Made by a program: the position numbers and the translations under genes | Source of the DNA: Acholeplasmatales bacterium | GTDB taxonomy: Bacteria > Bacillota_I > Bacilli_A > Izemoplasmatales > Izemoplasmataceae | DNA length: 47,770 nucleotides | NCBI GenBank assembly: GCA_007694145.1 | Contig: RECF01000033.1 | Span: 1 to 47,770 of the forward strand | Direction: 5' to 3' | Shown here: positions 32,520-44,879 of the stretch, in pieces | How positions within the stretch are numbered: the first letter of the stretch is position 1 | How the letters are laid out: every line of letters starts with the position of its first letter | The notes under the pieces: model-generated | Told to the model about the DNA's origin: nothing | Seen by the model: the letters and a program-made list of their open reading frames with translations, nothing else | Databases searched by the model: none

Positions 32520-33896
32520 CTACTCTTTCAAAAATTGAATCAAGGCGGGGATCATGGCCCCGGATGCGCCGGTTTTCTTTTCAAAGGCGGTTCCGGCGAT
32601 ATCAAGATGGATCCACGGGGTGCCCTCATTGACGAACTCTTGCAAAAATGCGGCCGCAATCGACGCGCCTGCAAGGCGTCCACCACTATTGCTCAAGTCG
32701 GCTACATAGCTTTCAAGCGTCTTGAGATGGGCTTTGTCGAGAGGTAACTGCCAAATTTTCTCATGACTCACCTTGACCGCTTGGTTGAAACGATCCAAAT
32801 ACGCCTGGTCATTGGTGAAGGCGCCTGTGTAGTCGGTCCCAAGCGCTGAAACAACCGCACCTGTCAGTGTGGCGACATCAATGAGATGGGTCGCCCCTTC
32901 TTTTTGGGCAAACCAGAGGGCATCGGCAAGCGTCAAGCGTCCTTCTGCGTCGGTCGATATGATTTCGATTGTTTTGCCGTTAGCGGCTGTGAGAATATCA
33001 TCGGGCACAATCGCATCATCGCCGATGCGGTTGTCCGTCGCCGCAATGATCGCCATGACCGCATGCGGTGACTGCAGTCGCGCAATCGCTTCAATGGCCC
33101 CAAGTACCGTTGCGGCACCGCCCATGTCGCACTTCATATTGGGCATGCCTTGCGGGGTTTTCAAAGAATACCCCCCTGTATCATACATGACACCTTTACC
33201 GACGAGTGCGGTTTTTTCTCGCGGTGCGTGTGCGGGTACATAGTCGACTTGAATGAGTTGAGGTGCATCCTTTGAGCCTTTGTTCACACCGAGGAACGCG
33301 CCCATGTTCATGGCTTCACAGGCTGCTTTGTCATATACTTTGACTGTAACACCCTCAATGTTTTCAAGCCCTTTGGCGTACTCGGCAAGCTTAACCGCAT
33401 TCAAGTAATTGTACGGCGTGTTGATTAGGTCACGGGCATGATTGACGGCTTCGCCGATTACAATCCCCTCATGAATGGCTGCCGCACGTTCAGGGATCTC
33501 GGTATAGCTCCGAAGGCGGGCGTCTTCCTCCCGTTTTGATTTAAAGGCGTTAAACTGATAACTGGCATGTAATAGACCACTGAATAAGACCGTAGTAAGT
33601 GCCTCGGGCACGGTGTCAAGCACGATGAGCCAGTCGTCTTTGCGCGCGGCGAGCGCCTGGGTGACCTTCGTGCGTTTTTCGGCTTCTTCAAGTGCTGATT
33701 TAGCGATGACGATGACGTGTTTAGATGCGAGTTTCCCGAGTGTGCTATGGACTGTGAAGTCTGCGTTTTCTTCGACTTCGAGTGCCCAGTCAAGCGCCGC
33801 TTCAACCGCCTTAAAGTACGGGTTATCGGGTGCTTTGACAAAAATGAGCGTCTTGGTTTCTTGTTTGATATCGAGTGCTGATTGGGGATTGAACAT
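32520..33896 (-). CDS. pepA: Leucyl aminopeptidase (M17 family)
   Basis: A 458-residue cytoplasmic aminopeptidase using two metal ions. The C-terminal catalytic domain is clear: GKGVMYDTGGYSLK, MKCDMGGAATVLG and the signature STDAEGRLTLADAL hold the Lys, Asp and Glu ligands. The N-terminal macro-like domain (about 1-150) is divergent, as usual. AAGGAGG lies seven bases before the ATG. It is 12 bases downstream of serS and so under the serine T-box, which is an odd but plausible link between peptide breakdown and amino acid supply. Confidence 0.92.
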   Translation of the reverse strand: MFNPQSALDIKQETKTLIFVKAPDNPYFKAVEAALDWALEVEENADFTVHSTLGKLASKHVIVIAKSALEEAEKRTKVTQALAARKDDWLIVLDTVPEALTTVLFSGLLHASYQFNAFKSKREEDARLRSYTEIPERAAAIHEGIVIGEAVNHARDLINTPYNYLNAVKLAEYAKGLENIEGVTVKVYDKAACEAMNMGAFLGVNKGSKDAPQLIQVDYVPAHAPREKTALVGKGVMYDTGGYSLKTPQGMPNMKCDMGGAATVLGAIEAIARLQSPHAVMAIIAATDNRIGDDAIVPDDILTAANGKTIEIISTDAEGRLTLADALWFAQKEGATHLIDVATLTGAVVSALGTDYTGAFTNDQAYLDRFNQAVKVSHEKIWQLPLDKAHLKTLESYVADLSNSGGRLAGASIAAAFLQEFVNEGTPWIHLDIAGTAFEKKTGASGAMIPALIQFLKE

Positions 33897-33908
33897 GGTA
33901 TGACCTCC

Positions 33909-35183
33909 TTATTTTATTGTATTGGTTTTCATGTAGGGAACGAGCGCTTCAGGTACTTTGACCGTACCATCTTCTTGCAAGTAGTTTTCAAGAATGGCCA
34001 CCACCGTTCTTCCAACAGCAAGGCCTGACCCATTCAAGGTGTGGACGAGTTCTGGTTTGCCACCTGGTTCGCGGCGGAAACGGATGTTGCCGCGACGGGC
34101 CTGATAATCTTCGGCATTGGAGATGGAGCCGATCTCACGGTACGTGCCGTATGAGGGTAGCCACACTTCAATGTCATACGTTTTGGCCATCGCAAAGCCG
34201 ATATCGCCACTACACAACTCGATAACGCGGTAAGGGAGACCCAGCTTGATCAAGACATTTTCACTGTCTTGAAGCATGGCGTCAAGCTCCGCATACGACG
34301 TTTCCGGTGTCGTGAACTTGATCAGTTCGACCTTGTTGAACTGGTGTTGGCGGATGATCCCGCGCGTATCCCGACCGGCACTGCCGGCTTCTTGACGGAA
34401 TGCCGTCGTAAAAGCCGCATAACGACGGGGCAAGTCCGCGCCGTCTAATATTTCGTCTCGATGCATATTGATGGCGGGAACTTCAGCGGTTGGATTCAAG
34501 TACAAGTTCCGTTCATCTTGCAGTTTAAAGGCATCTTCGCGGAACTTCGGGAACTGACCCGATGCAAACATGGACGCTTCATTGACAATATAGGGCAACA
34601 TAACTTCTTCATAGCCATGGGCATCGCGATGCAAGTCAAGCATAAAGTTGATCAACGCCCGCTCAAGCCGTGCGCCGTGGTTCTTGTAAATAACAAAGCG
34701 GCTTGTTGCGATTTTCGCCGCGCGTTCAAAATCGAGCAACCCCAACTCAGCCGCTATGTCCCAGTGGGCTTTGGGTGTGGTTTTGAGCATGGTTTTATCG
34801 CCTTCTTCGCGTAAAACAACATTCTCGGTCTCATCGCTTCCTAAGGGAATGTCGACATGGGGCAAGTTCGGTGTGTTGAGAAGGACTGATTCAATCTCTA
34901 GTTCAAGCGTCCGAATGGTCTCTTCAAGCGCTTGAATGCGCGCCTTATCATCTTCAAGTTGCTTGAAAACTTCCGCCGGATCCGCGCCAGCACGTTTGAG
35001 CTTCCCGATCGTACGGCTGATCTCGTTGCGCCGGGCTTGTAACGTCTGAACCTCGGCAAGGCATGTCCGCCGCTTCTCATCGAGCACGAGCACCGCCCGT
35101 AAGGGCTCAAATGATGTGCCACGGGTGTTGAGCCGTGCGATGAGTGCATCGGGTTGTTCCCGCAGTTTTTTAATGTCAATCAT
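33909..35183 (-). CDS. serS: Seryl-tRNA synthetase
   Basis: Charges tRNA-Ser (and tRNA-Sec where present). The 424-residue protein has the N-terminal coiled-coil arm (about residues 30-105, rich in Lys/Glu/Leu) that grips the tRNA, motif 2 [20 protein letters not shown] then FNKVE, and motif 3 [25 protein letters not shown] lies at a good distance before the ATG. It is the first gene of serS-pepA and is preceded by a T-box. Confidence 0.96.
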   Translation of the reverse strand: MIDIKKLREQPDALIARLNTRGTSFEPLRAVLVLDEKRRTCLAEVQTLQARRNEISRTIGKLKRAGADPAEVFKQLEDDKARIQALEETIRTLELEIESVLLNTPNLPHVDIPLGSDETENVVLREEGDKTMLKTTPKAHWDIAAELGLLDFERAAKIATSRFVIYKNHGARLERALINFMLDLHRDAHGYEEVMLPYIVNEASMFASGQFPKFREDAFKLQDERNLYLNPTAEVPAINMHRDEILDGADLPRRYAAFTTAFRQEAGSAGRDTRGIIRQHQFNKVELIKFTTPETSYAELDAMLQDSENVLIKLGLPYRVIELCSGDIGFAMAKTYDIEVWLPSYGTYREIGSISNAEDYQARRGNIRFRREPGGKPELVHTLNGSGLAVGRTVVAILENYLQEDGTVKVPEALVPYMKTNTIK

Positions 35184-35195
35184 GGTTTGACCTCC

Positions 35196-35433
35196 TTTAA
35201 AATAATTTAATTAAAAAGGTCCGCCCCGCTCAGGGACGGACCTCATTCCGTGTTACCACCCTAGTTGACCCCAAAATCGGGGCCCGCTCTTTTTGATAAC
35301 GGTCATTGACCGGGAAGGATTGGTTCCACTCCGAGGGAGAATTCACAAGCATTCGCACCGGTTTGCAGCACCACCAGCTCTCTGTAGCGAAAGGTCTTGT
35401 TACTGAGCCTCTTCAACGTGTTCTATAGGGGCA
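35196..35433 (-). promoter_or_regulatory. T-box riboswitch (Ser) of serS
   Basis: Minus-strand leader with AGAGAGCTGGTGGTGCTG in stem I (about 35370-35387), the T-box AGGGTGGTAACACGG (about 35248-35262) and a terminator stem GGTCCGTCCC/GGGGCGGACC (35218-35242) followed by T. The specifier region GTGAATTCTCCC contains both TCT and TCC (35336-35340), each a serine codon; I cannot fix the frame. Confidence 0.88.
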
Positions 35434-35462
35434 GTTTACCAAACAGCCGGCTGTTTGTCAAT
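35434..35462 (-). promoter_or_regulatory. Promoter of serS with a palindrome in the spacer
   Basis: TTGACA, 17 bases, TAAACT on the minus strand. The spacer contains the perfect 18-base palindrome CAAACAGCCGGCTGTTTG (35440-35457). The -35 touches the gyrA stop codon. Confidence 0.75.
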
Positions 35463-38341
35463 CACTCTTCGTCATCAAACAGGTTGAGGCGTGGTTGGGG
35501 GTCGTCGTCTTTGATGGGGACTTTCTCCTTCTTCACAGGGGCTTCAGATTGATCTGAACCCTCGACGTCGTCAAAGAGCGACAAAATTCCGCCTTCTTGT
35601 TTGGTTGGCTGGTGTGAATCTGGTTTTTTATCTTCAGTGGGCGTTGGTTTTTCATCATGGTGTTCTGGTTTTAGGCTGGTTTCTGGTTCGCGCGGCGCCT
35701 CGGGTGCTTCAGCTTTTGAAGTATCCACTGGTGAGGCGACCGAATCCGCTGCCATCAAAGGTTCAGACATCGTTTCACCCTGTGCTGTATCATGGATGAT
35801 AGCGGGTGCTGCTTCAGGCGTTTGACCGCCTTCTTCGACAAAGAGTCCATCTTGTTCACCGCTAGATGGTGCACCGTTTTCAGAATACTCTTCGTCTTCG
35901 CCGTTTTCTTCCTTGGGCACGACGGCGACGGTGACGACTTTGTGTCCCTCATTGAGACGCATCAGACGGACCCCTTGGGTTGCACGACTTGAGAGGGCGA
36001 TTTGCTCGATGGGTACACGGATCATCATCCCTTTGTTAGAGAGAATGATCAGGTCTTCATCCCCTGCGACACTCTTCAAGGTCACCAGGGTCCCGTTTTT
36101 GACGGTCACGTTCAAGGTTTTGACGCCTTTTCCGCCCCGGTTTTGCTGGCGGTACTCATCAACATGTGTCCGTTTGCCATAACCGTTTTCAGTCACAATC
36201 AACACTTGATTGCGTTCATCACCGACAAGCGAGATGCCCACGACGGCATCGGGGTCTTCAAGTCGAATGCCTCGGACACCGGAAGCAACGCGGCCCATTT
36301 CCCGAACAGTTGTCTCGTTGAAACGGATGGCTTTGCCGTTTGAGGCGCCGATGACGACGTCTTGTTCGCCTTGGGTCAGTCGCACATCGAGCAGTTCATC
36401 GCCCTCTTTGAGGTTGATGGCGCGAATGCCAGAAGTACGGATGTTCTGGTAATTGCGGACAGCGGTCCGCTTAACGACGCCCTGACGGGTCACGAAGAAC
36501 AAGTAGTGGTCGTTGTCGAAGTCTTTGATGTTGGCAACGGCTTGGACGTTTTCATCTTTTTCAAGTTGCAACATATTGACGAGGGGCAACCCGCGTGACT
36601 GACGCCCAAAGGCGGGAATCTTGTAGCCTTTCATCTTGTATACGCGGCCATGGTTGGTGAAAAACAGCAGGAAGTCGTGCGTGGACGTGTGGATGATGTG
36701 TTCAACGGCGTCATCATCGTGCGTCTTCATGCCGGTCAGACCTTTACCGCCACGGTTTTGGGCTTTGTATGTTTCTGTGGTCATCCGCTTGCAGTAACCG
36801 CTGCGGGTGATGGTAATCATGACGTGCTCTTCAGGAATCAAGTCTTCATCTTCGATGTCAAGATCGACCGCGAGCGAAATTTCCGTGCGCCGGGCATCGT
36901 TGTATTTTTCCTTGAGAATGATTAAATCGTCGCGAATACGTTCATACTTGCTCGCTTCGCTAGAAAGCAGCGATTCAAGATAGGCGATGGTCTTGCGTGT
37001 TTCATCGAGTTCACTGGTGATTTTTTCGTGTTCAAGACCACTGAGGCGGCGTAACCGCATCTCAAGAATCGCCCGCGTCTGTTCTGCCGATAGGGCAAAC
37101 CGTTCCATCAGTTTCTCTTCGGCATCGTCGTAGGCGCTGCGGATGGTTTCAATCACTTCATCAATGTTGTCAAGGGCGATCAAGAGCCCTTCAAGGACGT
37201 GTGCACGGCTTTTCGCTTTGTCGAGGTCAAACTTTGAGCGGCGGGTCAGCACGTCGACTTGGTGGTCGATGTAATGACGCAATATGTCGCGCAAAGCGAG
37301 CACTTTGGGTTGGTTGTTGACGAGGGCAAGCATGTTCATCCCAAACGATACTTGCAGCGGGGTAAACTTGTATAAGTTGTTCAAGGTCACTTCGGCGTTG
37401 ACATCCCGACGCAATTCGATGACAATGCGAATGCCTTTTCGGTTGGATTCATCGCGCAGGTCGGTGATGCCTTCGATGCGTTTTTCTTTCGCCAGTTCGG
37501 CGATTTTCTCAATCAGGCGAGATTTGTTGACCTGATAGGGGATTTCGGTTACTGTGATGGTTTTCTTCCCGGATTTTTCCTCGGTGATGTCGGCTTTCGC
37601 ACGAATCTTGACCGAACCATTTCCGGTTTCATAGGCGGCTCGTAGGCCGCTCAATCCCATGAGGATACCCCCTGTTGGGAAATCGGGCCCTTGGATTTTT
37701 TCCAACAGTTCATCGACGGTCACATCGGGGTTATCCATCATGGCAAGAACACCATCGATGACTTCACCGAGATTATGAGGCGGAATATTGGTGGCCATCC
37801 CAACGGCAATGCCGGTTGACCCGTTCACCAACAAATTGGGAAACTTGCTGGGCAAGACGGACGGTTCTTTTTCTGACCCATCATAGTTATCGACGAAATC
37901 AATGGTGTCCTTTTTGATGTCTTCAAGCATTTCCGCGGTGATTTTGGCCATTTTGGCTTCGGTATACCGCATTGCGGCGGCACCGTCACCGTCAATCGAA
38001 CCGAAATTCCCGTGTCCATTGACCAGCGGATAACGGTAGCTGAACTCCTGAGCCATGCGAACCATGGCATCATAGATGGCCGAGTCGCCGTGGGGGTGGT
38101 ACTTACCCATGACGTCCCCGACAATCCTAGCGGATTTCTTAAAGGCTTTGTCCGGCTGGACACCGAGTTCTTCCATGCCGAACAAAATGCGCCGGTGTAC
38201 CGGTTTCAACCCATCCCGTACATCGGGCAAAGCGCGGGAGACAATGACGCTCATCGCATAGGAAAGGAAGGAACTCTTCATTTCCTTGGTAATGTTTATT
38301 TCGGATATCTTGTCATACTCAATCGGTTTCATAGCATCCAT
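35462..38341 (-). CDS. gyrA: DNA gyrase subunit A
   Basis: Breakage-reunion subunit of gyrase. The 959-residue protein has the winged-helix/tower region with the active-site Tyr126 ([11 protein letters not shown]) and an unaltered [10 protein letters not shown] quinolone region. The C-terminal beta-pinwheel has a GyrA box in the form QNRGGKG (near residue 563) and a second copy (near 760), where QRRGGKG is usual. After the pinwheel (about 835) comes a tail of some 130 residues, acidic and low in complexity, unusual for its length; it contains two similar peptides, ILSLFDD and RLNLFDDEE, the latter at the end. It follows gyrB by 11 bases. The start could also be the ATG three codons later. Confidence 0.95.
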   Translation of the reverse strand: MDAMKPIEYDKISEINITKEMKSSFLSYAMSVIVSRALPDVRDGLKPVHRRILFGMEELGVQPDKAFKKSARIVGDVMGKYHPHGDSAIYDAMVRMAQEFSYRYPLVNGHGNFGSIDGDGAAAMRYTEAKMAKITAEMLEDIKKDTIDFVDNYDGSEKEPSVLPSKFPNLLVNGSTGIAVGMATNIPPHNLGEVIDGVLAMMDNPDVTVDELLEKIQGPDFPTGGILMGLSGLRAAYETGNGSVKIRAKADITEEKSGKKTITVTEIPYQVNKSRLIEKIAELAKEKRIEGITDLRDESNRKGIRIVIELRRDVNAEVTLNNLYKFTPLQVSFGMNMLALVNNQPKVLALRDILRHYIDHQVDVLTRRSKFDLDKAKSRAHVLEGLLIALDNIDEVIETIRSAYDDAEEKLMERFALSAEQTRAILEMRLRRLSGLEHEKITSELDETRKTIAYLESLLSSEASKYERIRDDLIILKEKYNDARRTEISLAVDLDIEDEDLIPEEHVMITITRSGYCKRMTTETYKAQNRGGKGLTGMKTHDDDAVEHIIHTSTHDFLLFFTNHGRVYKMKGYKIPAFGRQSRGLPLVNMLQLEKDENVQAVANIKDFDNDHYLFFVTRQGVVKRTAVRNYQNIRTSGIRAINLKEGDELLDVRLTQGEQDVVIGASNGKAIRFNETTVREMGRVASGVRGIRLEDPDAVVGISLVGDERNQVLIVTENGYGKRTHVDEYRQQNRGGKGVKTLNVTVKNGTLVTLKSVAGDEDLIILSNKGMMIRVPIEQIALSSRATQGVRLMRLNEGHKVVTVAVVPKEENGEDEEYSENGAPSSGEQDGLFVEEGGQTPEAAPAIIHDTAQGETMSEPLMAADSVASPVDTSKAEAPEAPREPETSLKPEHHDEKPTPTEDKKPDSHQPTKQEGGILSLFDDVEGSDQSEAPVKKEKVPIKDDDPQPRLNLFDDEE

Positions 38342-38352
38342 CTCATCACATC

Positions 38353-41337
<2,985 letters not shown>

Positions 41338-41341
<4 letters not shown>

Positions 41342-41550
41342 ACGGTGATCCGATACGATTGTCCCGTTCCAACGATAACGGTCATGCCTGCGTACAACTT
41401 GCGTCCACGCCGTGTTTCCACCGTGCCATCGACACGGATGTTGCCTTCGGCGAGCAACGCCTTGACTTCACCACCGGAGGACGCCAGGTTGACAAACTTC
41501 AACAGCTGTCCAAGGGTGATCGATTCTGTATGGATTTTGACCGTTTCCAT
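41338..41550 (-). CDS. yaaA: S4-domain RNA-binding protein (YaaA/YlmH-type small S4)
   Basis: A 70-residue protein formed by one S4 RNA-binding domain: ITLGQLLKFVNLASSGGEVKALL then GNIRVDGTVETRRGRKLYAG. Small S4 proteins in this position between dnaN and recF are typical of Bacillota; a role in ribosome assembly has been proposed. I start at the ATG at 41550, ten bases after AAAGAG, because the promoter -10 lies just upstream. It is the first gene of the recF-gyrB-gyrA operon. Confidence 0.9.
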
Positions 41551-41584
41551 GTAACCACTCTTTCCTATATAGTAACTTATGTAT

Positions 41585-41613
41585 ATTATATAACAAAGAG
41601 TGTAATGACTCAA
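41585..41613 (-). promoter_or_regulatory. Promoter of the S4-recF-gyrB-gyrA operon
   Basis: TTGAGT (41608-41613), 17 bases, TATAAT (41585-41590) on the minus strand, between the dnaN terminator and the S4 gene. Confidence 0.75.
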
Positions 41614-41631
41614 GGCTTTATCGCATATCAA

Positions 41632-41658
41632 ACCAAAAAAAAAGGCCTTTCGGCCTTA
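41632..41658 (-). terminator. Terminator of dnaN
   Basis: Stem AAGGCC-GAAA-GGCCTT starting in the dnaN stop codon, followed by a run of T on the minus strand. It separates dnaA-dnaN from the recF operon. Confidence 0.85.
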
Positions 41659-42780
41659 GTCGGTCTTGACAGGAAGAATCAGCTGCAACATGTCTTCGTC
41701 ATACTCGCCAGTCATGATGAACGGACGCACCTCACCGGTGAAGCTGATGGTGACCTCGCTTGAGGCGAATACTTTGAGCGCTTCAAGGAAATAACGCGAG
41801 CTGAAAGCGATTTTGATAGGGGAGCCTTCTACTTCATCAACTGGGTAGACTTCTTCGAGCACACGGCCGATTTCGGGGGCATTTGAGGTGATTTCAACCG
41901 TGTCGTCACTACGGAGTGCCAATTTGACGACAGCGTTGCTTGAGTCGCGGTTCGATAAAAGACTTGCTCGCTCAATGGCGGTCAAAAGCGATTCTTTGTT
42001 GAACTTGATCCGGACAGGGAAGTCACTGGGGATCAGTTTGGATGTTTCTGGGTAATTGCCTTCAAGTAGACGTGACAAGAAAAGAATATTGCGGTATTTG
42101 AACAAAACCCTCGATTGGTCAAAGTGTACTTCGACATGATCTTGGTTATGTTCAAGAATTTTGATCAGTTCCTCGAGACTCTTGCCGGGAATGATGGCTT
42201 GCATCGGTTCATAGTCGGATTCGAGTTCGATGGCTTTTTGGCTGAGACGGTACGAGTCGGTGGCCACGGCGGCGAGACGATTGCCGTCAATCTTAACGTG
42301 CACACCTGTCAAAATCGGCCGGTTCTCAATCGAAGACGTAGCGAAAGCCGTCTGACGAATCAACGTCTTCAAGGTCCTGACGTTGATTTTGACAAAATGT
42401 TCCTTCTCGGTGAAGACAAGGTTTGGATAGTCTTCAATCTCAAGCAAGTTGAGGGTGATGTCTGAATGGTCAGCTTCGATGCGTAACAATGTGTCATCGC
42501 CTTGGGTCAAGGTGACGGTCTGGCCGTCGAGTTTGCGAATGATGTCGATGAAGTATTTGCCGGGAATCAACATCGACCCCGTCGACTCAATGGCAAGGCT
42601 CTGGTCTTCAAGTTTGATTTGAATAGAAATGTCGGCATTGCTCGTCGTGATGACAAGATGATCTTCTAAGACATCGAGTCGCATGCCTTGCAAAGCGGGA
42701 TTGGGCGTCTTAGTGGACATCGCTTTTTGGGCCACGATGAGATGATAAAGCAATTTGTCCTTGTTGATTTCAAAACGCAT
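41656..42780 (-). CDS. dnaN: DNA polymerase III sliding clamp (beta subunit)
   Basis: The 374-residue ring-forming clamp with three similar domains. MRFEINKDKLLYHLIVAQKAMS opens domain 1, VDTSID-like elements follow as ISIQIKLEDQ, and the end LQLILPVKTD corresponds to the conserved peptide-binding pocket terminus (usually M-P-M-R/K); the Met-Pro-Met is replaced by Leu-Pro-Val. GAGAGGTGAG lies six bases before the ATG. A promoter is likely in the dnaA-dnaN gap: TGG-TATAAT on the minus strand at about 42878-42886. Confidence 0.96.
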   Translation of the reverse strand: MRFEINKDKLLYHLIVAQKAMSTKTPNPALQGMRLDVLEDHLVITTSNADISIQIKLEDQSLAIESTGSMLIPGKYFIDIIRKLDGQTVTLTQGDDTLLRIEADHSDITLNLLEIEDYPNLVFTEKEHFVKINVRTLKTLIRQTAFATSSIENRPILTGVHVKIDGNRLAAVATDSYRLSQKAIELESDYEPMQAIIPGKSLEELIKILEHNQDHVEVHFDQSRVLFKYRNILFLSRLLEGNYPETSKLIPSDFPVRIKFNKESLLTAIERASLLSNRDSSNAVVKLALRSDDTVEITSNAPEIGRVLEEVYPVDEVEGSPIKIAFSSRYFLEALKVFASSEVTISFTGEVRPFIMTGEYDEDMLQLILPVKTD

Positions 42781-42837
42781 GGGGGCTCACCTCTCTGTTC
42801 AGTCATTCATTCTTTTTTAATACTTGTTGTTATAGGT

Positions 42838-42960
42838 GTGTTGTGGAAATGTGGAAAACGCAAGGCGCTCTTGATAATTATACCACAGTTTAGCCAATAA
42901 ACGGTTGTTTTTTTTTAGTTTTCTCCACATTTTATCGACAATTTTTCCACATCAATCTTG
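42838..42960. other. DnaA-box-like cluster between dnaN and dnaA
   Basis: TGTGGAAAT (42842-42850) and TGTGGAAAA (42850-42858) abut head to tail, and TTCTCCACA and TTTTCCACA (42943-42951) lie at the dnaA end, partly inside its last codons. These are one- or two-base variants of the DnaA box TTATCCACA. They could form a second origin part or control dnaN. The promoter of dnaN lies among them. Confidence 0.5.
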
Positions 42961-44288
42961 ATATGTCGGTCGTGTTGGAGATCGTTGGCGATTTTTTCCA
43001 CGGAATGCATGACAGTCGAGTGATCGCGGTTGCCGAAATACAGGCCGATTTTCTTGTAGGGAATGTCATAAATCGTCTTGACAAGGTACATAGCGACTTG
43101 ACGCGGGTAGAGGAAGTTCCGGCTACGTTTTTTGGAAATCAGATCGCTGGTTGAGATTTTATAATAGTCGCTGACGACACTGAGTAAATTGGTGATTTGC
43201 TTTTTGAGAAAGTCTTTGTGGTTTTCTTTGGGGGTGATCAGACTTTCAAGCGCCAACTCGGCATTTTTGACCGTAAAGTCGTAGCCAAACGCGGTGCAGA
43301 AAAACAAAACACGTTTCAATGCCCCCTCAAGCTCGCGGACGTTGTTATCAAAAACGCTGGCGATGTATTCGAGCACTTTCAAAGGGATTAGGTCACGGTC
43401 ACTGACCTCGGCGAGCAGTTTTTTCTCGAGAATTTTGATGCGGTGTTCGAGATCGGGCCGATTGATGTCAACGGATACCCCCCACAAAAAGCGAGAAGTA
43501 AGCCGACTCATGATGTCGGCGAGTTCACTGGCACTCCGGTCGGAGGTGATGACAATCTGTTTTTTCTTCCCGTGCAAGTACTCAAACAGTTTAAAAAATT
43601 CACCTTGGCTCTTTTCTTTCTTGGCGAGAAACTGGATGTCATCGACAAGCAACACATCGATGTTGCGAAATTGGTCGTTGAACTCATCATAGCGTTTTTT
43701 GCTAGCGAGCCGGACATATTCTTCGACAAATTCATCCGCTTTGATATAAAGAACCCGCGTATGGATATCGCCTTCGAGGATGTAATTGCCGACCGCTTGC
43801 ATGAGATGGGTCTTGCCGAGGCCGACATCACCGAAAATATAGAGCGGGTTGGCGACGATTCCGGGTTGGTCGGCAATCTTGATGGCCGAGGTATAGGCAA
43901 GACGGTTGGAGGTGCCGACGACGAAACTGTTGAAGTCATAACCTGGATTCAGGTTGCTTGTGAACGTTTCTTGACCAAATAACGTTTCAGGTTGGTTGAC
44001 GGCGTAGCGTTTCTGGTCGGCGAGTTCGACTTCGGCTTGTTCGCGGGTGATCAACCGGTATTTGAATGTTTCCTCGACATAGCCTTCAAGCATGCGGTTC
44101 ATCTTGTTCAAATAAAGCATTTCGACCCGTTTTTTTACAAAATCGTTGTCGACGATCAAATAGATGTAATTATTGCTTACTTTAAAAATAGAGTCTATCG
44201 ATTCGATAGTCTCCTTATAGGATTGTTCTTCGTAAGCCAGTGATAGTCTCGATTTGATTTCGTTCCAAATGTGTAGTTGATTGTCCAA
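42915..44288 (-). CDS. dnaA: Chromosomal replication initiator DnaA
   Basis: Origin-binding AAA+ ATPase. The 457-residue protein has domain I at about 1-80, the ATPase with Walker A FGDVGLGKTHLMQAVGNY, Walker B VLLVDDIQFLAKKE and sensor regions, and the C-terminal DNA-binding signature NRDHSTVMHSVEKI. I start at the TTG at 44288, because AGGGGTG (44295-44301) is six bases upstream; the in-frame GTG at 44297 overlaps that site. It runs left from the origin. Confidence 0.96.
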   Translation of the reverse strand: MDNQLHIWNEIKSRLSLAYEEQSYKETIESIDSIFKVSNNYIYLIVDNDFVKKRVEMLYLNKMNRMLEGYVEETFKYRLITREQAEVELADQKRYAVNQPETLFGQETFTSNLNPGYDFNSFVVGTSNRLAYTSAIKIADQPGIVANPLYIFGDVGLGKTHLMQAVGNYILEGDIHTRVLYIKADEFVEEYVRLASKKRYDEFNDQFRNIDVLLVDDIQFLAKKEKSQGEFFKLFEYLHGKKKQIVITSDRSASELADIMSRLTSRFLWGVSVDINRPDLEHRIKILEKKLLAEVSDRDLIPLKVLEYIASVFDNNVRELEGALKRVLFFCTAFGYDFTVKNAELALESLITPKENHKDFLKKQITNLLSVVSDYYKISTSDLISKKRSRNFLYPRQVAMYLVKTIYDIPYKKIGLYFGNRDHSTVMHSVEKIANDLQHDRHIKIDVEKLSIKCGEN

Positions 44289-44297
44289 AATAATCAC

Positions 44298-44660
44298 CCC
44301 TGAATCACAATCCTAGTCTAGCATAGAAAATGGGGAAAAAACACGTTTATTTATCAACACAAAATGGGGAAAACTTTCTCTATCCACACAGGGTAAATGG
44401 GGAAAACTTAAGATAAAAACCGCTTAATGAAGACGTTAAGAGAGTTTTCCACATTTTCACAAAACCCACTTATCCCCAAGTACACATTTCCACATTCGTG
44501 AATGTCGAAATGTCGAGTTCATGCGGTTCTTGAGTGTGGAAAACTCACTTTATAATTATTATAATCTTCATTTACGAGGGTTTCCTATTGACAGGGCGGT
44601 GGGAATTATATATAATTGAAAAGCATGGTTTTCCGCACACGTATTGAGGAGGTGTCGATC
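44298..44660. other. oriC: Probable replication origin (oriC)
   Basis: Gene-free region between divergent dnaA and rpmH. DnaA-box-like nonamers: TTATCAACA (44351), CTATCCACA (44380), TTTTCCACA (44445), TTATCCCCA (44470), ATTTCCACA (44486) and TGTGGAAAA (44535). Three direct repeats of AAATGGGGAAAA begin at 44328, 44362 and 44395. An AT-only stretch (about 44549-44567) could be the unwinding element. Gene direction switches here on both sides. Confidence 0.85.
44588..44616 (+). promoter_or_regulatory. Promoter of rpmH
   Basis: TTGACA (44588-44593), 17 bases, TATAAT (44611-44616): a perfect consensus promoter, as expected for a ribosomal protein gene. Confidence 0.9.
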
Positions 44661-44795
44661 ATGAAGAGAACCTTTCAACCCAACACAAGAAAAAGAAAGA
44701 AAGTCCACGGCTTTCGCGCTCGCATGGCGAGCCCTGGAGGCAGACGCATTTTGGCGCGACGCCGCCGCCGCGGACGCAAAGTACTGAGCGCTTAA
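44661..44795 (+). CDS. rpmH: 50S ribosomal protein L34
   Basis: A 44-residue, very basic protein, standard for L34: [20 protein letters not shown], then [20 protein letters not shown] and a short end VLSA. GAGGAGG lies about nine bases before the ATG. It is the first gene of rpmH-rnpA-yidC-jag-pth, right of the origin, an order seen across bacteria. Confidence 0.97.
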   Translation: MKRTFQPNTRKRKKVHGFRARMASPGGRRILARRRRRGRKVLSA

Positions 44796-44825
44796 CCCGA
44801 TCGTGTCCATCTTACATACCCGCAA

Positions 44826-44860
44826 ACACTCGAACAAGATGCGTCTTTTCGAGTGTTTTT
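44826..44860 (+). terminator. Terminator or attenuator between rpmH and rnpA
   Basis: Stem ACACTCGA/TCGAGTGT followed by TTTTTCTTTT. It sits inside the operon, 20 bases before the rnpA start, so it may lower rnpA expression relative to the abundant L34. Confidence 0.7.
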
Positions 44861-44879
44861 CTTTTATGCGGTGGGCGAC

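Noticed and set aside
43443-43982. 179-residue open frame on the plus strand
   Set aside because: Opposite dnaA; no start signals and no motifs.
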